Shown: in pieces, positions 1-9,839 of the stretch
How positions within the stretch are numbered: position 1 is the first letter of the stretch
Layout of the letters: every line of letters starts with the position of its first letter
NCBI RefSeq assembly: GCF_001078375.1
Contig: NZ_BBXI01000021.1
Coordinates: 161,589-225,588, forward strand
Length of the DNA stretch: 64,000 bases
Reading direction: 5' to 3'
Origin: Veillonella tobetsuensis
Lineage (GTDB): Bacteria > Bacillota > Negativicutes > Veillonellales > Veillonellaceae
Notes under the pieces: model-generated
Seen by the model: the letters and a program-made list of their open reading frames with translations, nothing else
What the model was told of the DNA's origin: nothing
Database searches by the model: none
Program-made: the position numbers and the translations under genes

Positions 1-2795
1 AATAGGAATGCAACGCCTACGAATGGGATGCCACCGCTTTCACCAAGACCAATTTCACATGTGGAACTGGAGCTTACGCCTAGTGTAGCACCGTATTCAG
101 CAATTTCACCAGCAAGGTCTTTTGTAGCAGATTTGTTAAGTTCTGGTGTAAAGAAGCCTTTTTGACCAGCGAAACCATCGCATGCGAAGGATTTGATGTT
201 AAATACATGGTCTGTGCATAGACGAGCCAAGTCTTCAATGTATTGAGATTTGCCTAAAGATTTAATCTTACATTGTTTATGTACGATTACGCGTTCATCG
301 CATTTTTCAATGTCGAGATGCGGTACAACATATTTGCACAAGAATTCAGAAATATCGTTGATTTCTAAGTCTGGCATATGTTTGAAAGCGTGATTGAAGC
401 ATGCACTATGGTCGATTACGATTGGGTATTTACCATTTTGAGATGCTTTCATCAATGCATCATGCAAGTCTTTGACAGCCCGTTCATGAACGTCGTCATA
501 GTTTTCAAAGCTCAAGCCACAGCAAAGATTTTCAATATGTTGAGGGTAAATAATATCGATATGAGCCTTGTTGCAGAGACTTTCTACAACTTGTTGCAAG
601 CTACGGTCATCGTCATAACCTTGGTTAGGCTTGAATGCGCGGTTCGCACAAGTACTGAAATATACAACCTTTTCAAAGTTAGTAGGTTTGATGCGGTTTC
701 TCAATTTATAACGATTAGCTTTAGGTGTTGTTTTAGGAACATATGGTGTAATACCCGTTACGCCATGCAAGCCTTCTGTAATTTTAGAGATTGCTTTTTG
801 CGTAATGATAGAACCTGCAATGCCTTCGAGGCTCACACCGGCACGACACATTTCAATAGTTGTAGAGAAATTGTTGTAGATTTTTTTAGCCAATTCTGGT
901 GCAGGAGGATCGATGCGACGCATGGACAATGCGATTTGTGCAGTATCAATGCTAAGAGGGCAAAGGCCTTTACACATGGAGCATGCTGCACAAGTTTCAA
1001 TACCATAGTATTCATAGCCTTTTCTAAGCTCAGCGGCAAGCGCATAATTACCTTCATCTTCAAGGCGTTTTGTTTCGCGTAACAACGCAATACGTTGACG
1101 TGGAGTCAATGTTAAATTACGGCTTGGACAATGTTTTTCACAGAAACCACATTCCATACAGATTGTGAAAGCATCGTCGATAGCGCATTGTGCTTTAAGA
1201 TTTTTCTTGTACACATCTGGATCATCAGTGATGATAACATCAGGGTTCAAGATGCGTTCAGGGTCAAAGATAGCTTTGATGCGACGGTTAATTTCATACG
1301 CTTTTTTACCCCATTCCATTTCGATGAAAGGTGCTACCATGCGACCTGTACCATGTTCAGCTTTCAAAGAACCGCCAAAGCCAGATACACGTTCGGACAT
1401 TTCTTTTACTAAATCGCCGAAGTTCTTAGTATCTTTAGGGTCGCTGAAGTCAGGAGTGATGTTAAAGTGAACGTTACCGGACAAGGCATGACCGAAGATT
1501 ACGCCACCGTCTACGAAATCGTATTTGTAGAATAATTCAGTAAGCATTTCTATGCCTTTAGTGAAGTCTTCAATTTGGAAGCAAACATCCTCTGTAATAA
1601 CAGTGGTGCCTTTTCTACGTTGACCACCAACAATTGGCAAGATACCTTTACGAATAGCCCACCAGGAATCGTATTCTTTAGGATCTTGAGAATAAAGACT
1701 TGGAATAGCTGTTGGAATGTCTTTCAATTGTTCTTTAATGAAAGCCAAGTTTTCATCTACTGTTTCTTTGGAATAGCTTTCAGTTTGGAACAAGATAGCA
1801 CTCGTACCTTCAGGCACTTCACGAACAAAGTCAGGTACATTTTCAAGACGTTGAACAGCGCGCAAGGATTGATAGTCCATCATTTCCGCAGCCACAACCT
1901 TTTCACGCCCCATATTAGCCAATGCTACAACCGCAAGAGATGCATCGTTCAATGTGCTGAAGAACATAAGACCACAACCTTTATGAGGTACGTCTTCAAC
2001 AGTGTTGTACACGATTTCAGATACGAAGCCCAATGTGCCTTCAGAGCCGATGAACAAGTGATTGATGATATCTATAATATCTTCAAAGTCTACAAGGGAG
2101 TTTAAACCGTAGCCTGTAGTGTTTTTAATTTTGTATTTGTGATGAATCAAATGAGTCAATTCTTCATCGGCTAAGATTTCTTTGCGCAATTGCAAGATAT
2201 CTTCTACCATTTGAGGTTTCTCTTTGAGGAATTGGTCGATGCTCTTTTGATCGGATGTATCAAGAATAGAGCCATCTAATAAAACAACGCGAATGGAGCG
2301 AATTGTTTTATAAGAGTTTTGCGCCGTACCACAGCACATACCGGAGGAGTTATTATTTAAAATACCGCCTACTAATGCTGTTGCAAGCGTTGCAGGATCT
2401 GGACCAATTTTACGATTGTACGGTTTCAATAAATCGTTCGCGTCGGAACCAATAACACCGCACTCACATTTTAAGGCTTTGCCATCGTCGATAACTTCCA
2501 TTTTCTTGAAGCCATCATTACATACGATGAGCACGTCTTCACTGGAGCACTGACCAGACAAAGAAGAACCAGCCGCACGGAATGTAAATGGTGTGCCGCA
2601 TTGTTGACATAAACGAATAAGGCGTCTTACCTCTTGTTCATCCTCTGCCTTTACAACCACCTTTGGTAAATAACTATAACAGGATGCATCTACACCATAT
2701 GCATAACGACGTAAATAATCCGTATACACACGATCTTTGCAAATCATTTTTGCCTCTTTAGCAAAGCGTTCGTAATCTCTAATAAGCGTACTCAC
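1..2795 (-). CDS. FAD-binding and Fe-S oxidoreductase, D-lactate/2-hydroxyacid dehydrogenase type (3' end outside window)
   Basis: Probably oxidises D-lactate or a related 2-hydroxyacid and passes electrons through Fe-S clusters. The frame opens with GTG at 2795 behind GGAGG and runs off the left edge after about 931 codons. In order I see a FAD_binding_4 motif (RAAGSSLSGQ, residues 73-82), FAD-oxidase C-terminal motifs (GHALSGNVHFN, then EHGTGRM), two ferredoxin cysteine sets (CMECGFCEKHC near 545, CAACSMCKGLC near 600) and a CCG-type cysteine box (NLCCGLSFEN near 757). This GlcD plus GlcF-like fusion is the architecture of YdiJ/Dld-II-type enzymes. The lactate racemase gene lies 1.2 kb upstream, which supports lactate as substrate, but D-2-hydroxyglutarate is the substrate of some relatives. 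No ORF in other frames here is convincing. Confidence 0.85.
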   Translation of the reverse strand, partial: MSTLIRDYERFAKEAKMICKDRVYTDYLRRYAYGVDASCYSYLPKVVVKAEDEQEVRRLIRLCQQCGTPFTFRAAGSSLSGQCSSEDVLIVCNDGFKKMEVIDDGKALKCECGVIGSDANDLLKPYNRKIGPDPATLATALVGGILNNNSSGMCCGTAQNSYKTIRSIRVVLLDGSILDTSDQKSIDQFLKEKPQMVEDILQLRKEILADEELTHLIHHKYKIKNTTGYGLNSLVDFEDIIDIINHLFIGSEGTLGFVSEIVYNTVEDVPHKGCGLMFFSTLNDASLAVVALANMGREKVVAAEMMDYQSLRAVQRLENVPDFVREVPEGTSAILFQTESYSKETVDENLAFIKEQLKDIPTAIPSLYSQDPKEYDSWWAIRKGILPIVGGQRRKGTTVITEDVCFQIEDFTKGIEMLTELFYKYDFVDGGVIFGHALSGNVHFNITPDFSDPKDTKNFGDLVKEMSERVSGFGGSLKAEHGTGRMVAPFIEMEWGKKAYEINRRIKAIFDPERILNPDVIITDDPDVYKKNLKAQCAIDDAFTICMECGFCEKHCPSRNLTLTPRQRIALLRETKRLEDEGNYALAAELRKGYEYYGIETCAACSMCKGLCPLSIDTAQIALSMRRIDPPAPELAKKIYNNFSTTIEMCRAGVSLEGIAGSIITQKAISKITEGLHGVTGITPYVPKTTPKANRYKLRNRIKPTNFEKVVYFSTCANRAFKPNQGYDDDRSLQQVVESLCNKAHIDIIYPQHIENLCCGLSFENYDDVHERAVKDLHDALMKASQNGKYPIVIDHSACFNHAFKHMPDLEINDISEFLCKYVVPHLDIEKCDERVIVHKQCKIKSLGKSQYIEDLARLCTDHVFNIKSFACDGFAGQKGFFTPELNKSATKDLAGEIAEYGATLGVSSSSTCEIGLGESGGIPFVGVAFL

Positions 2796-3183
2796 TTGAA
2801 TTTCCTCCAATCCTATCTTAAGGGTAAAATCTTGTATATTTAGTATACGCCCTTCTCATTTCAACCGCTACAATTATGCATAAGTTATATATGAAATATA
2901 AATTCTATAGTTCCATCATATAAATCTATACCTAGTTGAAATCCACTTTCAGTTTCTTGGTTCTTCATTTGTACTTTAACTAAAAAGTATCAATAAAAAT
3001 ATATCTATATCATTCTTTTCAGCTACATATACCTCTCTCAAAAATCTAGAGATTCTTAAGAGAATACGCCTATTTTTATAAGATAGTAACAAGGAAGCAT
3101 ATTTTTATATTTATACATTTTTAAATGGTATTCTGCATAAATTATATTAAAAATTATCAATATAATTTATATATGCATTTTAG
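2796..3183. other. Gene-free AT-rich stretch with an AT-only hairpin
   Basis: No ORF with a ribosome binding site is visible. It should carry the promoter of the dehydrogenase to its left. Next to the stop of the TSUP gene lies a perfect inverted repeat with 12-bp arms (3137-3148 and 3159-3170) around a 10-nt loop. It is entirely A/T and could act as a weak terminator. Confidence 0.4.
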
Positions 3184-3984
3184 TTATAGCAAAATAATTC
3201 CAGAAACAATAATGAGCCGCACAGCCAAGCCAAAGATACCGATACTCATAAGAGCCAAGATGGCCTTTGCCTTGAGGCGTTTTGAAATTTGAGCGCCTGC
3301 TTGAGCACCAAACACGGCACCAATACTAGCAGGAATGGCGATGCTAAACACAATATGGTTCTCTAAGAGATGGGTAATAACGCCTACTGCGGTGGATACC
3401 GCCAAGATGGCATGGCTCGTAGCCGTCGCCAAGTGAGTAGGAAATCCCATGATGTAGATGAGGGCCGGCACATGGATTAAACCACCACCAATACCTAAGA
3501 TACTGGAAATGAACCCAACGATGATACTAATGCCGATACCTACAGGCTTATTATAGCTTACTTGGTCCATTGAAAGGGATTCTTCCTTGCGTTCCCCCTT
3601 CTTACCAAAGTTCTTAAAGCCAATCAAGAAGGATGCAAACAACAGGAAACAACCAAAGGCAAATTTGAATCCCGGTCCAGAAAACTCATCGGACATTTGA
3701 GCCCCTAAGATGGCCCCCGGAAAGGTTGCCACACTAAAAATGAGGGCCGCACTAATGTATACCTTTTTCTGTCTAAGATAGGCAATCGATCCCGAAATGG
3801 CATTACACATAACAGAAAATAGAGAGGTCCCTACAATCATAGATGGGCTCCACTCAGGGAACCAGTACATGAATAGCGGCACAAATATAATGCCACCGCC
3901 GGCACCAATAATAGTGCCAAGCATAGCCGTAAAAAATCCAACTACGATAAAAAATAGATAGAATAAAACTATATTATCAGTCAT
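3184..3984 (-). CDS. TauE/SafE (TSUP) family membrane exporter
   Basis: Integral membrane protein of 266 aa with about eight hydrophobic segments. It shows the internal duplication typical of TSUP proteins: a GAGGG motif at 27-31 in the first half and GIGGG at 164-168 in the second, each followed by a proline-containing helix (FVPL, HVPA). Family members move sulfite, sulfoacetate or other small organic anions. The gene follows larA by only 10 nt, so the two are probably one operon and the substrate may be a carboxylate such as lactate; that is inference from position. The start follows TAGGAG. Confidence 0.85.
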   Translation of the reverse strand: MTDNIVLFYLFFIVVGFFTAMLGTIIGAGGGIIFVPLFMYWFPEWSPSMIVGTSLFSVMCNAISGSIAYLRQKKVYISAALIFSVATFPGAILGAQMSDEFSGPGFKFAFGCFLLFASFLIGFKNFGKKGERKEESLSMDQVSYNKPVGIGISIIVGFISSILGIGGGLIHVPALIYIMGFPTHLATATSHAILAVSTAVGVITHLLENHIVFSIAIPASIGAVFGAQAGAQISKRLKAKAILALMSIGIFGLAVRLIIVSGIILL

Positions 3985-3994
3985 AAGAATACTC

Positions 3995-5269
3995 CTACTC
4001 TACAATCACTGTAGACCCATTAGGAATGATGGTAATCGATGCATCTTCTCCCATAATACCTCGTGCAATGCCCAATGCTTCCTCTAATGTGGATGCAGGA
4101 GTCATATGCATATCGCAGATGACTTGATGGTCACAATCTTCGGTAACAACGATAACCTTAAAATGATTCAAGATACGAGCTAAGATTTGAATTTTCCATT
4201 GGTATGGCTTAGTTTCATTACGCGGTACACCGTGGATATCGTTCAAAATTTGTTGAGGGCTTTCCATGTTTTTAATAGCTTCATACAAAGCCTCACCACC
4301 ATGGCCTTCCTTGCAGGATGCAGCAATAATAATCACACCACCATCTTTACAAGATGCTTCGCCAGCAGTCATACCCTTAACAGATTGATATAGGTTTTGA
4401 TCCGATGGGTATCCACCATTGCTAGTAATAACGATATCTGCAGGCATAGCTTTCACAGAAGACAAGGAGCGAATAAATTCATAGCCCGCCTTATGCGCAT
4501 CTACACAATCGCCTGCTACAGCCTTGATAATTTCCTTTTTGCTGTCGATGACAACATTCAAAATAAATTGTAAATTCGCTGTTCGTGCAGCATACAACAT
4601 ATCCTTATGAATTGGATTTTCGTCGATTTTACCAGTCCGAGAATGCTCACTTTCAATAAACTCAGCACAATGATTTGCAAGCACTGTAACCTTGGATGCA
4701 ACGCCCGGCAGCACGGATTTGCGACCGCCAGAGAATCCTGCGAAGAAATGAGGGTTAATTAGACCTTCGGAAATGAGTAATTCTGTTTCCACTGCTAAAC
4801 GATTGATGACGCACTTGCCGCCAGACGGCAATGTACCAATTTCCACCATATTCGCTGCATCTTCAGAATCATGGTTAATGATGTTTTCAGTCTTAACAAG
4901 ATCTTCGCCAAAACGATTTACCATCTCTTCGTGAGACATCGGTCTGTGAAAGCCTGTGGCAATTAAAATCGTAATATCAATCGTAGGGTTTACTGCACGA
5001 ATGCGACGAAGCAAAATCGGCAACGTCACCTTACTAGGCATAGGACGCGTATGATCACTCGTAATGATAACCATATTGCGTTTTCCTGCTACCAACTCCT
5101 CTAAAGAAGGGCTATTAATAGGGTGATCAAGCGCATCCTCAACAAGCTCAGCGGGACTCTTCTCTGCCTTATACGCCGCCGCATTAGACACAAGAACCCC
5201 CTGCACAAACCGCTCATCAATAGACACATCTACACTTTTATAATCATATGGAAAAGAATACGTCTTCAT
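3995..5269 (-). CDS. larA: Nickel-pincer-dependent lactate racemase LarA
   Basis: Interconverts D- and L-lactate. The 424-aa protein matches the LarA/DUF2088 family over its whole length. Residues known to hold the nickel-pincer cofactor in Lactiplantibacillus LarA occur at identical numbers: His108 (in TGFHRP), His174 (in NPHFFAG), Lys184 (in GGRKS, the covalent cofactor lysine) and His200 (in LANH). The start follows GGAGG with good spacing. The cofactor genes larB, larC and larE are not in this window. With the FAD-dependent dehydrogenase downstream it suggests use of both lactate isomers. Other LarA-like enzymes act on other hydroxyacids, so the exact substrate is not proven. Confidence 0.87.
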   Translation of the reverse strand: MKTYSFPYDYKSVDVSIDERFVQGVLVSNAAAYKAEKSPAELVEDALDHPINSPSLEELVAGKRNMVIITSDHTRPMPSKVTLPILLRRIRAVNPTIDITILIATGFHRPMSHEEMVNRFGEDLVKTENIINHDSEDAANMVEIGTLPSGGKCVINRLAVETELLISEGLINPHFFAGFSGGRKSVLPGVASKVTVLANHCAEFIESEHSRTGKIDENPIHKDMLYAARTANLQFILNVVIDSKKEIIKAVAGDCVDAHKAGYEFIRSLSSVKAMPADIVITSNGGYPSDQNLYQSVKGMTAGEASCKDGGVIIIAASCKEGHGGEALYEAIKNMESPQQILNDIHGVPRNETKPYQWKIQILARILNHFKVIVVTEDCDHQVICDMHMTPASTLEEALGIARGIMGEDASITIIPNGSTVIVE

Positions 5270-5576
5270 ATCGACACCTCCTGTTATATTTATAATAAGT
5301 ATACCAAAAAAACTCAGAAGCAGCTAAATCGTATTCCCAATCTATAATTGAAGAAATAAAAAAGGTGAGCTGCCTCGAAAAAACGACTTCGGGTCCCTTC
5401 CTCTACTGTCTGTAATAATGCAGCAAAATCATATTTCTAATCTTAATAGTTCTAAATGACAAAGGACTGAGGTCCTACTAAAAAAACGACTTTGGCCCTG
5501 CGAAGGCCGTAGGCCGAAGTCAGACCCGGCCGGTGGAGGCTTTTTTAGTAGGACCTCAGTCCAAAACGATTTAAAG
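5270..5576. other. Intergenic stretch holding one full and one partial hairpin repeat
   Basis: No gene is seen. Positions 5363-5425 hold a damaged copy of the long hairpin repeat (left arm AGCTGCCTCG, then the core start ACGACTTCGGGTCCC, no right arm). Positions 5464-5562 hold a complete copy, listed separately. The larA promoter must lie between about 5270 and 5360. Confidence 0.5.
5464..5562. repeat. Long hairpin repeat, type 1 core, copy A (probable bidirectional terminator)
   Basis: Arms of 22 bp (5464-5485 and 5541-5562) are perfectly complementary, ending in an A run on the left and a T run on the right. Between them is a core starting CGACTTTGGCCCTG and ending CCGGCCGGTGGAG, shared with copies at 34.1, 39.5 and 53.7 kb. 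It lies just past the stop codon of the ClC gene. Confidence 0.8.
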
Positions 5577-7121
5577 CTAATTAGATTGGAAATACGATTT
5601 TGCTGCTTTTAAACGTCCTCGTTCACAAGAGACTTGCAGTTCATCTTCCGATTCTAGTTTCACATCGCCAAGAGGCACGATGTATGTACCATTCCGGCGA
5701 ATGCTAACGATGAGTGTTCCATCAGGCAAATTAAGGTCTTGTAATGGTGTATTAATATAAGAGGCCACCACAGGAACCTTAGTTTGGAAGAAGGTTTGCA
5801 CATTTTCTAAGTTGCTTTGACCGCTCATAGCTTGTAATAAGGAATCGTAAATAGGTGGTTCTTTCAGCATTTCTGCCACCAAGTACGCCACGATAGTAAC
5901 GATACCAATAGCATAGATATTGGAAAAGCTATCCGTCATTTCAAGAACGAGTAAAATCGCCAAAATTGGGGTGCGCATAGCGGCCGCTAGTATGCCACCC
6001 ATGGCACAAAGAACAAATTGAGGTACAAAATCTGGAGCTATTAATCCCATGGATGAAAGCAGGCTTTCACAAAAAGCACCGGCTGATGCACCGATAACAA
6101 GCATCGGTAGAAAGATGCCGCCCTGTGCGCCGCTGCCATAACAAAAGGTAGTGAGCAAGATTTTACCCAGCACAATGCCACCGAGAAGCAATACACCATG
6201 AGATTGAAAGGCTAGCTGCCCTACTAAATCATTGCCACCGCCCAATAAAAGCTGGGAATCAAAGCCGATAACGGCCACAGTCACAAAAGTAATCACAAGT
6301 TTTAAGAAACGAGAGCATTTCATCCACTCGAAGAAACGCTTAAAGGCAAATATCATGCGGCAAAACAATACACCGCAGAGCCCCATTAAAATACCTACAC
6401 CGAGCAGAACCGGAAAATAATCAAGCGGCATCCCTGAAGTTACGGAAAATCCGAGGGCCGGCGTAAGACCAAAGATAGTTACCGTAATGTAGTTCGATAT
6501 GAGCGTAGCCACAAAGGTAGGAATGACGAGGTATGGATAAAAACTCTTATGCACCTCTTCAAAGACGAACATGGCGCCGGATACAGGTGCGCTAAAGGCA
6601 GCGGTCAGACCAGCTCCAGCTCCAGCGGAGGTAAGAATCCGCTGTTCACGCAATCCAGAGTTCATCCAATAGGATACGATTTTACCAGCAGAGCCCCCTA
6701 TTTGTACGGCTGGCCCTTCACGCCCCACAGAAAATCCTGCAAAGCCTGTCAATACGCCACCTATCATCTTTGAAATAAGCGTGCGATATGGCTTCATATC
6801 AAATAAACCGAGCATTTCCCCTTCAATTTGAGGAATACCTGAACCGCCAGATAATGGTGCCCACGTCAACAATCGATCGATAATAAAAGCAAACACTACC
6901 ATGGCAATGAGCCAGGCTATGGCCCATTCGATAGAAATATCGCCCATCAAATGCCACCTAACATGCTCGGACTCGAGAATTAAGTACCGATAAGCAGCTC
7001 CGAAAAAGCCTGCAATAATACCTACTAATGCCCCTTTGACGATGAGTTCAGATAGCAAAATACGATTCATCGACATATCTGCCAAGGTAGAGCTGTGTTT
7101 ATTTAGTTTCCATAACCTCAT
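5577..7121 (-). CDS. ClC-family chloride/proton antiporter or channel with C-terminal TrkA-C domain
   Basis: Membrane protein of 514 aa. Signature ClC motifs are present: GSGIP (93-97) and GREGP (133-137), with the gating glutamate at 135, and FEE (E188/E189) near the internal proton glutamate of bacterial antiporters. A GGIFLP motif follows in the second half. The gating glutamate favours H+/Cl- exchange. Residues from about 440 to the end form a soluble TrkA-C (RCK-C)-like domain, which often binds a ligand. The start follows GGAGG at 7 nt. It appears to be transcribed alone, ending at a hairpin repeat. Confidence 0.88.
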   Translation of the reverse strand: MRLWKLNKHSSTLADMSMNRILLSELIVKGALVGIIAGFFGAAYRYLILESEHVRWHLMGDISIEWAIAWLIAMVVFAFIIDRLLTWAPLSGGSGIPQIEGEMLGLFDMKPYRTLISKMIGGVLTGFAGFSVGREGPAVQIGGSAGKIVSYWMNSGLREQRILTSAGAGAGLTAAFSAPVSGAMFVFEEVHKSFYPYLVIPTFVATLISNYITVTIFGLTPALGFSVTSGMPLDYFPVLLGVGILMGLCGVLFCRMIFAFKRFFEWMKCSRFLKLVITFVTVAVIGFDSQLLLGGGNDLVGQLAFQSHGVLLLGGIVLGKILLTTFCYGSGAQGGIFLPMLVIGASAGAFCESLLSSMGLIAPDFVPQFVLCAMGGILAAAMRTPILAILLVLEMTDSFSNIYAIGIVTIVAYLVAEMLKEPPIYDSLLQAMSGQSNLENVQTFFQTKVPVVASYINTPLQDLNLPDGTLIVSIRRNGTYIVPLGDVKLESEDELQVSCERGRLKAAKSYFQSN

Positions 7122-7241
7122 AGATTCGCCTCCTTATACACTATGTCGAAAACAGAATAAATATAATCAGTATATTTATAACTAGTATACTTGCGTATCC
7201 CTACTTTTTCAAGAATACTCTTGTGGATAATTTCATAAAAA

Positions 7242-7279
7242 CAGCATCTATATCGGCAAAACCGGCCGTATAGATGCTG
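7242..7279 (-). terminator. Intrinsic terminator after the Fe-alcohol dehydrogenase gene
   Basis: 11-bp stem CAGCATCTATA/TATAGATGCTG with a GC-rich loop; read on the minus strand it is followed by TTTTTA. Confidence 0.75.
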
Positions 7280-7307
7280 CTATGTATTGTTATAAGATTA
7301 TACTAAC

Positions 7308-8459
7308 TTAGAAAATGGATTCGTAAATTCCTATGATTTCTTCTAAACTTGCATCTCGTGGATTACCTGGCGTACATGCGTCGTTAAAAGCAGATTCAGC
7401 GAGGAATGGAATGTCTTCCCGTTTCACGCCTGCTTCGCTGAGGGATTTAGGAATACCTACATCGTCAGCTAATTTTTGAATTACATCGATAGCTGCCTGG
7501 CGATAGGTTTCTTGATTCATCGCATCCACATCAGCAACGCCCATAACGCGAGCGATTTCACGATATTTTTCGCCTGTTTCAGGCGCATTGAATTTAAGAA
7601 CTGCAGTGAGGAGCATTGCACAAGCTTTGCCATGAGGGATGTCATATACAGCACTCAATGGATGTGCCATGGAGTGAACAATACCGAGACCTACGTTAGA
7701 GAAGCCCATGCCGGCGATGTATTGGCCAACTGACATGGCTTCACGGCCTGCATAGTCACCTGCTACAGCGCTACGTAAAGAGCGACCGATGATTTCAATA
7801 GCTTTCAAATGAAGCATATCAGTGAGTTCCCACGCACCTTTTGTGATATAGCCTTCTACGGCATGCACGAGAGCATCCATACCTGTTGCTGCGCAAAGAC
7901 CTGTCGGCATAGACGCGGACATGTCAGGATCTATGATAGCTACAATTGGAATATCATGAGGATCTACGCAAACGAATTTACGGTTTTTTTCAACGTCTGT
8001 AATAACGTAGTTAATAGTAACCTCTGCAGCTGTACCAGACGTAGTTGTTACAGCGATAATTGGCAAGCAAGGGTTCTTAGTAGGCGCTAAACCTTCAAGG
8101 CTACGTACATCGGCAAACTCAGGATTCGTAATAATCGTTGCAATCGCTTTACTTGTATCGATAGGGCTACCGCCACCAACAGCAACGATAACATCAGCAC
8201 CAGCCGCTTTACATGCATCAACGCCAGCCGTTACATTTTCGATGGTAGGATTTGGTTTAATGCCGTCATAAATAGCATATTCAATACCTGCTTCATCGAG
8301 TAAGTCCGTAACCTTTGTAGCTACCTTAAACTCAAATAAATCAGGTGTAGATGTAACGAGAGCTTTTTTAAAATGGCGATTCTTAATTTCGTTCACAATT
8401 TCTTGAATCGCACCTTGCCCAAAATAAGACGTACCGTTCAACATAATTCTTCTAACCAT
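7308..8459 (-). CDS. Iron-containing alcohol dehydrogenase (lactaldehyde reductase/FucO-like)
   Basis: NAD(P)-dependent group III alcohol dehydrogenase, 383 aa from the chosen ATG. The upstream GTG and ATG in the same frame lie too close to AGGAG, while this ATG is 8 nt from it. The nucleotide-binding motif GGGSPID is at 95-101. Metal ligands by analogy with FucO are Asp195 and His199 (GMDALVH), His262 (IVHSMAH) and His276 (IPHG). The family reduces aldehydes such as lactaldehyde or butyraldehyde; the substrate here is not visible. Transcription looks monocistronic, with a terminator on each side. Confidence 0.85.
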   Translation of the reverse strand: MVRRIMLNGTSYFGQGAIQEIVNEIKNRHFKKALVTSTPDLFEFKVATKVTDLLDEAGIEYAIYDGIKPNPTIENVTAGVDACKAAGADVIVAVGGGSPIDTSKAIATIITNPEFADVRSLEGLAPTKNPCLPIIAVTTTSGTAAEVTINYVITDVEKNRKFVCVDPHDIPIVAIIDPDMSASMPTGLCAATGMDALVHAVEGYITKGAWELTDMLHLKAIEIIGRSLRSAVAGDYAGREAMSVGQYIAGMGFSNVGLGIVHSMAHPLSAVYDIPHGKACAMLLTAVLKFNAPETGEKYREIARVMGVADVDAMNQETYRQAAIDVIQKLADDVGIPKSLSEAGVKREDIPFLAESAFNDACTPGNPRDASLEEIIGIYESIF

Positions 8460-8494
8460 ATACATCACTCCTAACGCGTACTAACGCAAAAAAT

Positions 8495-8538
8495 ATACCG
8501 ATAGAGAATAACTATATTTATTAATTCTCTATCGGTAT
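8495..8538 (-). terminator. Intrinsic terminator after the NagZ-like gene
   Basis: 15-bp perfect stem starting ATACCGATAGAGAAT with a 14-nt loop. On the minus strand it is followed by ATTTTTTG, and it stands between the stop of the NagZ-like gene and the start of the dehydrogenase. Confidence 0.85.
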
Positions 8539-8608
8539 CAAAAAATCCTGTATGGAGTTGATACTATATTGTTATGAATACACTATATACTATGGTTTAC
8601 ACTAGTAT

Positions 8609-9757
8609 TTATATACCATAACTCAATTTCATAAGCAATATCCGTTTCACCGATGCATCAAGGCGTTCCTTGGAGATGGTTCCGTCTTTGACGGCTTTCA
8701 TAAGCCCATTATAAGCGGCCTGCATATGTTCATACTCATGGCACACGAGCAGGATATCGCTGCCCGCTTGGATGGATTGCACCGCCATATCACCAAAGGT
8801 ATAGTGTTTAGCGAGGGCCCCCATGTCCATATCGTCGGTAACAACAACGCCCTTATAGCCCATATCCTTACGAAGCCAGTCGGTGATGATCTTCTTAGAG
8901 AGACTAGACGGATAATCTGGATCAATTTGCAGATACATCGCATGAGATACCATAATCATATATGTGTTCGGTTTAGATTGCTGAATGAGATCTACGAATA
9001 CCTTTGTATCCTCAGTGAGCAAGGTATCTTTAGATGCAGGTACAATGCTCGTGTCCGCATGCAAATCCACATCGGTTTTACCAATGCCTGGAAAATGCTT
9101 GTACGAATACCATAAACCAGATGCATCGTACGCATCGCCGATAGCATGAGCGAATTGTACAACTCGGTCAGGATCTGTGCTATAGGAGCGACCATAGGTC
9201 AATCCCAAGTCCGCATCAGGCGCAAAATTGATATTAAAACCAAGGTCTTTTAACTCAGTTCCCACTTGTTTTGCCAAATTAGCCGCATCACTGGCAGTAC
9301 CTTGTCCTAACTCTTCTGCTGGCGGCACCTTTATCAACTGATCGTCCATGCGCGCCACAGCACCACCCTCTTGATCTATACCAATAAATAATGGCGTAAG
9401 ACCAGCATTTCTACTTACCTTATTAATATCGGTGATGAGCGTTTTCACCTGCTCCTTACTTTCCATATTGCGGTCGAACAAAATAATACCGCCCACCCGA
9501 TATTCGTTGAGCATAAACTTTGCATCATCATTTAGTGTCTTTCCATGAATACCAATCATTAACAATTGGCCTACCTTGTCCGCATCGGACATATTCGCCA
9601 CTAATGTATCTACCTTTTCTTCTTGTGAAAGCTCGCTCTGTGCCACCGATTCATAAGTGACAGCCTCCACCTTGTGAGCAAACGGATTCGATAAAGCACA
9701 GCCTGCCGTTAGCGCTAGTGCACCAACCATAGTCGCTGCTAATATACGTCGTAACAT
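8609..9757 (-). CDS. Glycoside hydrolase family 3 beta-N-acetylhexosaminidase-like lipoprotein (NagZ type)
   Basis: 382 aa. The N-terminus is a lipoprotein signal with lipobox LTAGC (Cys20), so it is exported and lipid-anchored, unlike the cytoplasmic NagZ of enterics and like Bacillus NagZ. The GH3 catalytic core spans about 45-380: the KHFPG motif at 220-224 with a catalytic-loop His at 233 (DVDLH), and the nucleophile Asp308 in VVTDDMDMG. Likely role: removing GlcNAc from muropeptide fragments during peptidoglycan turnover. In NagZ the loop normally reads KHFPGHG; here it is KHFPGIG. The start follows GGAGG. Confidence 0.87.
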   Translation of the reverse strand: MLRRILAATMVGALALTAGCALSNPFAHKVEAVTYESVAQSELSQEEKVDTLVANMSDADKVGQLLMIGIHGKTLNDDAKFMLNEYRVGGIILFDRNMESKEQVKTLITDINKVSRNAGLTPLFIGIDQEGGAVARMDDQLIKVPPAEELGQGTASDAANLAKQVGTELKDLGFNINFAPDADLGLTYGRSYSTDPDRVVQFAHAIGDAYDASGLWYSYKHFPGIGKTDVDLHADTSIVPASKDTLLTEDTKVFVDLIQQSKPNTYMIMVSHAMYLQIDPDYPSSLSKKIITDWLRKDMGYKGVVVTDDMDMGALAKHYTFGDMAVQSIQAGSDILLVCHEYEHMQAAYNGLMKAVKDGTISKERLDASVKRILLMKLSYGI

Positions 9758-9839
9758 CAGAACCTCCGAAATAACTTAACAAATAAACCTCATATATGCT
9801 ATACTAAACTATATCGTAAAGTTTCGATGTAATTTAGTG

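Noticed and set aside
378..2105. Several plus-strand ORFs of 93-234 codons
   Set aside because: They lie opposite the long dehydrogenase frame, lack ribosome binding sites and domain content, and are its complementary shadow.
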